A stretch of 64,000 nucleotides of DNA from an uncultured Kiritimatiellota bacterium (lineage in GTDB: Bacteria > Verrucomicrobiota > Kiritimatiellia > RFP12 > UBA1067), in contig CAKTZA010000004.1 of NCBI GenBank assembly GCA_934635045.1, forward strand, positions 28,469 to 92,468, given 5' to 3'. The translations under genes were made by a program, and so were the position numbers. Below are positions 53,549-60,519 of the stretch, one piece after another. Numbering within the stretch: the first letter of the stretch is position 1; each line of letters opens with the position of its first letter. The notes under the pieces are model-generated. The model saw only the letters and a program-made list of their open reading frames with translations. It did no database searches and was not told the origin of the DNA.

Positions 53549-53792
53549 GTCGGCCCGACAGCTCGCGCGAACGGACTTCGCTGCGCTCCGTCTATGTCGG
53601 CCTACGGCCTCGATCCGGGTCGTTCCGGAAGTCGCATCTGTCGCCACACGTCAGTCAATCGAACGTGACAAGCCATTCCCCTCGGCAGAATGCGCTTCTT
53701 CAAACACTGAGGAGACAGGCAATCCCTCCGCTTCTCTCGCGCGACTGTCGGCTCCTCCGGGCCACGGGCGGCTTGCGCCGCCGCTTCGCCAC
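53549..53792 (+). repeat. Family B repeat split by a 165-base insertion with 9-base direct repeats
   Basis: GGCCCGACAGCTCGCGCG at 53552-53569 and CTCGCGCGACTGTCGGCTCC.. onward at 53736 are contiguous in the copy at 17936. Here they are separated by 53571-53735, flanked by CTCGCGCGA at 53562-53570 and 53736-53744. The 757-base stretch 53414-54170 has no convincing gene; open frames in it are translations of the repeats. Confidence 0.65.
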
Positions 53793-53827
53793 TGTATGCG
53801 ACATTCAACTTCTTAAAATGTAACATA

Positions 53828-54072
53828 CTCTCTGAGACCTCTGCGGCTCTGCGTGACAAAAACCGATGGCGCGGTGTCGTGCGGAGGGGCGGGAAGTGGC
53901 GCGAGTGAGGAGCGAGGGTTTGCTGGCGTCAGAGTGGTCTCGTCCGCATCCCGTGGTCTCGCCGAGGCAGGGCAGGCTGAAGTCAGCCGATTGTCTTCGG
54001 CGAGAAGCGCAAACCCGAACGACGAGACCGAGCGAGCAACTTCCCGTTCCGCCGTGCGCGAGCTGTCGGGCC
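53828..54072. repeat. Large imperfect inverted repeat with reverse family B core and CTCTGCGn units
   Basis: 53838-53857 has CCTCTGCGGCTCTGCGTG (family A). Then a left arm near 53869-53923 (GTGTCGTGCGGAGG.., CGGGAAGTGGC, GAGGGTTTGC) pairs imperfectly with a right arm near 54008-54062 (GCGCAAACCCG, CAACTTCCCG, CCGCCGTGCGCG). It ends in CGCGAGCTGTCGGGCC (54057-54072), the reverse complement of the family B core. Confidence 0.55.
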
Positions 54073-54153
54073 GAAGGGCCAAGAAAGCAATCGCCTGCCG
54101 CACAGACGAACCACGCATGTCGCCTCATGCGCCTTGAGGCGGCCGGGGCTTTA

Positions 54154-54162
54154 TGCTATACT
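54154..54162 (+). promoter_or_regulatory. Extended -10 promoter of the XylR-like gene
   Basis: TGCTATACT, 8 bases before the ATG at 54171; no Shine-Dalgarno. The ATG at 54153 overlaps the promoter itself and is therefore not the start. Confidence 0.65.
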
Positions 54163-54170
54163 CCAGCCCA

Positions 54171-55358
54171 ATGAACTCCAAGAGACTCCTTCGCACGAGA
54201 GATGCCCGGCGACGTTTCCGCGTCCTCGTCGCACTGCGCCTGTTCGAGACCGCCAGCCAGCAGAAACTCGCGGGGCTGCTCTCCCACCTCGGCGCGCAGA
54301 ACGAATGGGACATCCAGCTTCTGCGCACGCAGGACGAGCTGTCCGTTACGGCCCTTGATGCCGCCGAGGCGCAGGGGCTGGACGGCGTCCTCGTCTCGAT
54401 CGCCCACGACGACGCCGTCTTCCGTCGTCTCGCCGCGCTCCGCAGCCCGCTGTGCGTCCTGGGCCTGGACCCCGCCGAACTCCGAAACCGCAAGAAGAAC
54501 CTCGTCATCATCCACAACAGCCCGGCCGACATCGCGCGCAAGGCGCTCCGGCACTTCGCGGAGGCCGGACGCTATGCGTCGTTCGCCTACGTCCATAACC
54601 GCACGCGCATCGGGTGGTCAACCCTGCGCGAACAGGCCTTCGCGAAGCGGGCACCGTGCGCAATCCACATCCTGCCGCCGACCGAGACGGCCGAGGACCG
54701 GCAGAAGATCGCCGCCTTCCTCCGGCGGCTGGAGCGGCCGGCCGCCGTCCTCGCCGCAAACGACGCCCGCGCGGCGGACGTCCTCGCGGCGGCGGCGGAC
54801 CTGAAGCTCAAAGTCCCGGGCGATCTCTCGGTGCTCGGCGTCGACAACGATCCCTTCGTCTGCACAAGCGTCCGCCCGAACATCTCCTCCATCGAGCCGG
54901 ACTTCTTCGCCGAGGGGCAGGCGGCGGCCCGCTTCCTCGACCGGATGATGCGCGCACGCGCGCCAATGTCGACGCGCCATGTCGAGATTGACGTCAAGCG
55001 CGTCATTCCGCGCGAATCGACCGCACGGCTTCTCTCCGCTCAGGCGCTAATCGACCGCGCGCGGGAGTTCGTCAACGCCCATGCGACGCGAGGCATCACG
55101 CCGCAGGACGTCGCAAGCCACCTCCATGTCTCGCGGCAGCTGCTCGACCTGCGGTTTCACGAATCCGGCACCGGTACGATCGGCGCGCTCATCACCGCGC
55201 GGAAACTTGCCGAAGTCAAGCGGCTGCTCATCCAGACGACGGCCTCCATCGCGCAGATCACGGACCTCTGCGGCTTCGCGAACGAGAACGCCCTCAAGAA
55301 CCTCTTCAAGCGCACGACCGGCCTGTCCATGCGAGACTGGCGCCGCCAGCAGACCTGA
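54171..55358 (+). CDS. XylR-type regulator (LacI-like sensor domain plus AraC DNA-binding domain)
   Basis: 395 residues. Residues ~15-280 form a periplasmic-binding-protein-like sensor (FETASQQKLAGLLSHLG, AAVLAANDARAADVLAAA, VLGVDNDPFVC). Residues ~290-395 carry an AraC double helix-turn-helix (ITPQDVASHLHVSRQLLDLRF; IAQITDLCGFANENALKNLF). This order and length match E. coli XylR (392 residues), an activator that binds xylose. Xylan-related genes nearby (GH10 and GH39) make a pentose signal plausible, but the ligand is unproven. Leaderless-type start. Confidence 0.88.
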   Translation: MNSKRLLRTRDARRRFRVLVALRLFETASQQKLAGLLSHLGAQNEWDIQLLRTQDELSVTALDAAEAQGLDGVLVSIAHDDAVFRRLAALRSPLCVLGLDPAELRNRKKNLVIIHNSPADIARKALRHFAEAGRYASFAYVHNRTRIGWSTLREQAFAKRAPCAIHILPPTETAEDRQKIAAFLRRLERPAAVLAANDARAADVLAAAADLKLKVPGDLSVLGVDNDPFVCTSVRPNISSIEPDFFAEGQAAARFLDRMMRARAPMSTRHVEIDVKRVIPRESTARLLSAQALIDRAREFVNAHATRGITPQDVASHLHVSRQLLDLRFHESGTGTIGALITARKLAEVKRLLIQTTASIAQITDLCGFANENALKNLFKRTTGLSMRDWRRQQT

Positions 55359-55447
55359 TGAGCCGAACCGCCTTGTCCCCTGCCCAGAGAGAAGCCCTGC
55401 CAGGTTTTTGCCTCAGCTGCGTTCGATGACGGTGAATCGGATGGCGG

Positions 55448-57226
55448 TCAGATCGCCTCGCAGAGCGCGACGTCGCCGCCGTGGAAGACGAGGACGACGC
55501 GGTGGAGCGTGACCGTGCCGCCCTGCTCCTTCAGGTTCCAGGCCCGCGCGAGGTCGTGGTCGGCCGCGTAGCGCGCGAGCTGCGCCGCCGCCGCGTCGCG
55601 GATCTTCGCGAGCGCGGCGGGCGAGGCGTCGTCCGACGCCTTGAGGTACTTCAGCTCGACGAGCGCGGCGTGGCCGATCTCCGGCCAGCGCGCGAGCTGC
55701 GGCTCGAAGGCGATGTCGACGAACCCGCCCGCCGACTCCCGCTCGTGGCGGACGATGTACGGCCCGTGCCCCACGTAGAGGAGCGCGCAGAGCGCGGTCT
55801 GCACGACGCGCTCGCCCTCGACGGCGTCGCGCACCTTCCAGTAGCGCGAGACGACCGAGGCCGCCGTCTCCAGCGGCGCGCGCCAGTCTCCCGTCTCCGC
55901 GAAGTCCGTCATCGCGTTCGCGACGTCGAAGAGGCGCGGGTCGATGCCGTTCAGGTCCTGGTACGCCTTCGGCACGAAGTCGTGCAGGAACTCGCCGACC
56001 GTCAGGTTCGGGATGCCGAGCGCCGAGCGCCCCATGCGCTCGCCCGTCACCGTGACGAGCCCGTTGTAGAAGAGGAACGAGACGAAGTTGTCCGCGACGC
56101 CGAGCTCCTTCGCCTGGAAGGAGTCCCGCAGCGTCGCCGTCGCGCCGAGGCGCGCGAGCAGGTCCTCCAGCCGGTGGAAGTTGCCGTTGATCCTCCGCCC
56201 CTCCGTGATGACATGGCGGATCTTCATGTAGTCGGTGCGCAGGTTGCGGTCCACGAGCTCCGGCTGCGGCTTGTGGTTCTGCAGGAAGTACTGCATGTAG
56301 TAGAGGACGAGCGTCGGGTTCGCGACGCGCGGCGGCTCCTGCCCGTCCGCGCCCGTCTCCGGCGAAAAGCGGTAGTTGTCGTACCACCGGCGCATCGTCT
56401 CGAAGACGGCCTCCTCGTCGAACGCGAAGCCGGCGTGCGCGCGGTAGTAGGCGAGCATCTCGCGGACGTCGCCGTGCGTGAAGCCCGCGAACGCGGCGAA
56501 GGCCGGGTTCAGCGAGATGTTCGTCGCGATGTTGAAGCCGCTCGTCACGTCGTCCATCGTCACGGGCGTCACGCCCGTGACGAAGAGGCGCGTGACGGGC
56601 GCGTCCGTGCCGGTCGTCGCGAGCTTGAGCTCGTTGAAGAACTGCTTGAAGAAGCCGTCGCCGTGGCAGAGGGCCTCGTAGCTCTCGCGCGACTCGGCGA
56701 GGATCGTGTTCGTGAAGTTGTCGTACTCGTCGATCGTGATGTAGAGCGCCAGGCCCGAGCCCTTGAGCCGCATCGTCAGCGTGTTGAACTTCTCGTGGCA
56801 TGTCCGCTTCGCGAGAACCGCCGCCGTCGTGCCCTCGGGCAGACGCCCCGCCTGGCGTTCGACGAAGACGTCCAGCCGTTCCGAGCAGTATTCGTTGAAG
56901 CTGTCCTGTACGCGGTCGATCCGCTTTTCGACGCCCGTGAAGTTGAAATCGATGAAGAGGTACTTGCCCTGCTCGCCCGTCGGGTCGCGCCCGATGTCGA
57001 GGCCGCCGAAGAACGCCTCGAAGCGGTCCGCGTAGTCGACGTCGTAGTAGGCCTGGAGGATCGCGCAGAGGAGCGACTTCCCGAAGCGGCGCGGGCGCAG
57101 GAACATCGCGTAGGAGGTCTTCTCCAGCTCGCGGATGAGCGCGGTGCGGTCGACGAAGTAGCCGTTCTCCGCGCGGATCCGCGCGAAGTCCGTCACGCCG
57201 TACATGATCTGCTTCATCTTCTCCAT
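55448..57226 (-). CDS. AAA-ATPase-like protein with C-terminal PD-(D/E)xK nuclease domain
   Basis: 592 residues from ATG 57226, placed by the TATAAT 6 bases upstream. MYGVTDFARIRAENGYFVDRT starts the AAA-ATPase_like family (PF09820-type). FLRPRRFGKSLL (Lys50) is its Walker A variant and YITIDEYDNF the Walker B. The C-terminal ~120 residues (GFVDIAFEP, HAALVELKYLKA) are the PDDEXK_9-type nuclease domain with Asp..ExK. Such proteins are numerous in gut anaerobes; a role in defence or mobile-element control is suspected but unproven. GC-rich and native-looking. Confidence 0.85.
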   Translation of the reverse strand: MEKMKQIMYGVTDFARIRAENGYFVDRTALIRELEKTSYAMFLRPRRFGKSLLCAILQAYYDVDYADRFEAFFGGLDIGRDPTGEQGKYLFIDFNFTGVEKRIDRVQDSFNEYCSERLDVFVERQAGRLPEGTTAAVLAKRTCHEKFNTLTMRLKGSGLALYITIDEYDNFTNTILAESRESYEALCHGDGFFKQFFNELKLATTGTDAPVTRLFVTGVTPVTMDDVTSGFNIATNISLNPAFAAFAGFTHGDVREMLAYYRAHAGFAFDEEAVFETMRRWYDNYRFSPETGADGQEPPRVANPTLVLYYMQYFLQNHKPQPELVDRNLRTDYMKIRHVITEGRRINGNFHRLEDLLARLGATATLRDSFQAKELGVADNFVSFLFYNGLVTVTGERMGRSALGIPNLTVGEFLHDFVPKAYQDLNGIDPRLFDVANAMTDFAETGDWRAPLETAASVVSRYWKVRDAVEGERVVQTALCALLYVGHGPYIVRHERESAGGFVDIAFEPQLARWPEIGHAALVELKYLKASDDASPAALAKIRDAAAAQLARYAADHDLARAWNLKEQGGTVTLHRVVLVFHGGDVALCEAI

Positions 57227-57232
57227 GCCCGC

Positions 57233-57241
57233 ATTATACCA
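57233..57241 (-). promoter_or_regulatory. Extended -10 promoter of the AAA-ATPase/nuclease gene
   Basis: TGGTATAAT on the minus strand, 6 bases before ATG 57226; no Shine-Dalgarno. Identical box and spacing to the methyltransferase gene at 27567. Confidence 0.7.
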
Positions 57242-57293
57242 AATCCGCGGGCCGCGCGTCAGGAAAGGACCAGCGGAAAGGAGCGGCGGCCGT

Positions 57294-58799
57294 TCAGTAC
57301 TCGACGTAGACGAAGGCGTTGGGCTCGAGCGAGAGGACGAGCGAGCCGTCCGCTTCCGGCACAAGGCGCGTGAGTGTGTTGAGGCGCGCGTCGTCCGTCA
57401 GCGCGGCACGGGCCGGCCGCGCGAACGCCCCGCGCGCGAGGCGGATGACGCAACGGTCCGGCGAGGTGATGTTGTTGTCGTCGTTGTACCGGGTGACGAG
57501 GATGCCGAGTCGCCCGTCCGCGCCGCGCGCGGCGACCGCCGTCACCGCGCCGTAGCGGACGTTGTCCGGCATCTCGTACGCCGCGTACCATTCCCGGTAC
57601 TGCCTCGTCCGGCATTTCGCGGCCAGGTCGCCGAGGCCGGGCGTCTCCACCGTCGCCCTCACCTGCGTGCCGAGGTCCCGCAGGAGCGACCAGTTGAAGA
57701 GCGCGCAGTAGGCGGGGCGCGGCTTGTACGTGTAGAAGTCGAAGAGCCCGTTGAAGACCGTGCCCGGGCGCGCGTCGTAGTACATGAGCATGTCGACGGG
57801 CGCGTCCTGGCAAGACGACATCGACGCCGCCGCGAACGCGCCGCCCTTCGCCTGCGAGATCGTCACGCACGAATACGGGTACTCGTCCGTCCAGCCCTTC
57901 ACGAAGTTCCACTCGTTGAGAATCGCCTCCGTCTTCACGTAGCCGTGCCGGTCGAGGCGCGCGCGCATCCTCCGGCAGAGGTCGGCCATCGTCGAGGGGC
58001 AGACCCCGCTGCGCCCGGCGGACGTGGCGACGTGTCCGTACCAGTGGAACGAGAAGAAGTCGATCGGCGTGCCCGCCGCCCGCTGGTAGGCGAGGAACGC
58101 GTCCGCCCAGTCCTCGCGGAACCCGAGCGACGGCCCGCCGACCTTCTGATCCGGGAAGCGCGCCTTCAGGTGCTGCGCGACCGTCCGGTAGAACGCGAAG
58201 AACTCGGCCCGCGTGCCGCCCCACTGGCAGCTCTCGTCCTTCTTCTCGTCCGGCTGCGCGTCCGGCTCGTTCCAGATCTCCCAGTAGTCGATCTTGTAGG
58301 CGAAGCCGTCCGCCCAGCCCTCGAGGTAGTGGGCCATCACGCGCTCGCAGACGCGCGCCCACTTCGCGAAGTCCTTCGGCGGGCGGACGTGGTATTTCTT
58401 GATGCCGTTCTCGATTGTCTGCCCGAGCCGGAAGAACGGCTCGGTCCCCGAGGCGACGATCGTGCGCAGGAACTCGTCCGTGTAGGCGAAGTCGTAGCTC
58501 CTCGGGTCGCTCTCGTCCGCGTCGAAGTCCGGGAAGACGGCCGAGATGTCGACGGTGTGCCCGTTCGACGTCGCCTGGTTGATCGAGTCGTGGGTGCGCG
58601 CGTAGCCGAAGCGCGCCGCCTTGTAGTCCGCGAAGTTGCCGCGGCTCTGGTCGGCGCGCGCCTTCGACGGGCCGTTATTGACGGCGTTCATCGCCTTGAT
58701 CGGCCCGACCTCCGCCGACGGGTCGACCGTCACGACGATCTCGGCGGCGGCCGGCAGCGCGGCGGCCAGGGCCAGGGCGAATGCGTTTTTCGATGTCAT
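57294..58799 (-). CDS. GH39-like glycosidase, secreted
   Basis: 501 residues from ATG 58799, with AAGGAGAAGGAC just upstream. Signal peptide MTSKNAFALALAAALPAAAE. TIM barrel with WEIWNEPD (acid/base Glu178) and ILNEWNF (nucleophile Glu296); FHWYGH and the SLGF region line the cleft. A C-terminal beta-sandwich (RLGILVTRYNDDN to the end) completes the GH39 layout of beta-xylosidases and alpha-L-iduronidases; GH39-like arabinosidase-type activity is also possible. It is the last gene of the operon that begins with the surface protein at 63924. Confidence 0.86.
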   Translation of the reverse strand: MTSKNAFALALAAALPAAAEIVVTVDPSAEVGPIKAMNAVNNGPSKARADQSRGNFADYKAARFGYARTHDSINQATSNGHTVDISAVFPDFDADESDPRSYDFAYTDEFLRTIVASGTEPFFRLGQTIENGIKKYHVRPPKDFAKWARVCERVMAHYLEGWADGFAYKIDYWEIWNEPDAQPDEKKDESCQWGGTRAEFFAFYRTVAQHLKARFPDQKVGGPSLGFREDWADAFLAYQRAAGTPIDFFSFHWYGHVATSAGRSGVCPSTMADLCRRMRARLDRHGYVKTEAILNEWNFVKGWTDEYPYSCVTISQAKGGAFAAASMSSCQDAPVDMLMYYDARPGTVFNGLFDFYTYKPRPAYCALFNWSLLRDLGTQVRATVETPGLGDLAAKCRTRQYREWYAAYEMPDNVRYGAVTAVAARGADGRLGILVTRYNDDNNITSPDRCVIRLARGAFARPARAALTDDARLNTLTRLVPEADGSLVLSLEPNAFVYVEY

Positions 58800-58863
58800 G
58801 TCCTTCTCCTTTTCCTTGATTGCCGCGCGCGGCATGGACCTTCCCGACCTGCCGCCCGCAAAC

Positions 58864-60501
58864 TTACCGCGTCAGGTCAACCTTGCCCAGGAAGACCTTG
58901 TCGAAGCCGCAGGACGCCCCCGGGTCCGGATGGAGCTTGAACTGGACCTGCATCCCGTCAACGCCTTCAGGCACGGCGATCACGGCCTCCCCGCGACGTC
59001 TGCCGCCCGGCAGCTCCCGCAGCGCGATGCACTGGGCCGGCACGCGCCAGCGCCACCAGCCGCCGTCCTTGCGGTCCATCCAGTAGGCAATGGCGTCCAG
59101 GCCCTCGCCATGGCCCTCGACCGTCACCACGTAATGCGTGCCCGGAACCGCCTTGTCGTCGCCGATGTGGAAGTAGCCAAGTCCCTCCTGCCTGTCGTTC
59201 TTCGGGTCATGGTCCTTGCCGAGCGCCTTGAGGGACATCGCCACGACGTCCTTGCCCGCCGCGAGGTCGCGGACGGCGCCGCGCCGGAGCATCCGCGGAA
59301 AGTCCAGCTCGATGAACCGGCGGGGATTGGCGCACATCCGAACGGCGGAATTGAGCCCGGGCAGCCGCTCTGACCAGAGCTCGCGGCTCACGTGCCATCC
59401 CATCGACTGCTCGGGGTCGTACTTTATCCACGAGAACCTCTCGCCCCAGAGCCACACGTATCCGCCGCTCGCGCGCAAAGCGGAGGCGAGATTGCGCACG
59501 AAGCGCCCCGTGCGCGAACCGGTCTCGTCAGGCCCAAGGCAATAGTGGTTAGCCTTCCCGGCGGAGTTTGTGCGGGCGTTCGTGTAGGCGTCAAGGTAGA
59601 TGCCAAAGCCCGGCAGAACCTGCGAGCGGTACTTCGTCCGGTTTTCGGGCGCGACGAGCCCGTTCTCGCAATTGCGCTGCGCGACGGCCGACATCATGAA
59701 CTCGAATCTCCTTGACTCGGCCTCGTAGGCCCACTCGTTGCCGTCCACGAGCCTCGCCGTCGGCGGCATCACGTCAAGGATGCCGTTCACGAACGGGGCC
59801 CAGAGGTCGCCGCCGCAGCGGACGCTGACCATCGGGTCGTCGGACGCGGCCTGCTCGATGTTCCAGGAGAAAAGCCAGTAGCCGAGGATGACCGCCTCGG
59901 GATGTTCCCTGAACACGGCGGAGAAGACCTCGCGCCCGCGCCGCCGGGCAAGCGGCGCCAGGACGCGCCACGGCTCGTCGCCCGGACGGCGCTTGAACTG
60001 CTTGGCCGACTTGTAGTCTTCCGGGTCGATCAGCAGCCCGCGGAAGCCCCCTTCCTTCGCGAGCCACGCGAGCGTGCCCATGCTGCGGGCGATCTTCTCC
60101 CAGACGGCGTCATCCGCCCAGTCAAGCCTCTCCTCCGGCGAGCCGAGCGCGCGGACGAAGGACTCCCGAAGCCCCTCGCGCGACATCGCCCGCGCGAAGA
60201 GCGGAACCTGGTCCGAGACCATCTCCTGCGTCCAGAGGTCCTTGCCGTCGCCAACGGACGACGAATAGACGACCCTTCCGTCCGGGGTCTTGGCCCTCAC
60301 GTAGACGCCAACGCCATCAATACCCGTCTCGCCGATTCGACCGGCATACTTCACGAAGTCGGCGGCCCTGACCGGCTTCCATTCCCACCCGCACGAGATC
60401 ACCTTCTTGCGCGCGGGCTCCCACCAGACGGGAAGCTCCTGCGCCGTCGCGCGCGCGACGGCGGCAAGCGAGACGACGACGGACACGAGAAAAACCTTCA
60501 T
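58864..60501 (-). CDS. Secreted protein of unknown function, possible glycosidase-like barrel with carbohydrate-binding tail
   Basis: 545 residues from ATG 60501 with GGAG upstream. Signal peptide MKVFLVSVVVSLAAVARATA. The central part (DGVGVYVRAKTPDGR, GFRGLLIDPEDYKS, GYWLFSWNIEQAAS, GGYVWLWGERFSW) has strand-end acidic residues of a TIM-barrel glycosidase. The last ~120 residues (THYVVTVEGHGEG, MQVQFKLHPDPG) look like a beta-sandwich binding module. I cannot place it in a known GH family. Middle gene of the operon: 18 bases after the surface-protein stop and 64 bases before the GH39 start. Confidence 0.75.
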   Translation of the reverse strand: MKVFLVSVVVSLAAVARATAQELPVWWEPARKKVISCGWEWKPVRAADFVKYAGRIGETGIDGVGVYVRAKTPDGRVVYSSSVGDGKDLWTQEMVSDQVPLFARAMSREGLRESFVRALGSPEERLDWADDAVWEKIARSMGTLAWLAKEGGFRGLLIDPEDYKSAKQFKRRPGDEPWRVLAPLARRRGREVFSAVFREHPEAVILGYWLFSWNIEQAASDDPMVSVRCGGDLWAPFVNGILDVMPPTARLVDGNEWAYEAESRRFEFMMSAVAQRNCENGLVAPENRTKYRSQVLPGFGIYLDAYTNARTNSAGKANHYCLGPDETGSRTGRFVRNLASALRASGGYVWLWGERFSWIKYDPEQSMGWHVSRELWSERLPGLNSAVRMCANPRRFIELDFPRMLRRGAVRDLAAGKDVVAMSLKALGKDHDPKNDRQEGLGYFHIGDDKAVPGTHYVVTVEGHGEGLDAIAYWMDRKDGGWWRWRVPAQCIALRELPGGRRRGEAVIAVPEGVDGMQVQFKLHPDPGASCGFDKVFLGKVDLTR

Positions 60502-60519
60502 CTTGCACTCCTTTCCCAA

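Noticed and set aside
53813..54137. Overlapping open frames on both strands
   Set aside because: They exist because the DNA is a long GC-rich inverted repeat; the peptides have no protein-like character.
54153..54171. Earlier ATG at 54153 as start of the XylR-like protein
   Set aside because: It lies within the TGCTATACT promoter box; ATG 54171 is 8 bases after the box and begins MNSKRLL.
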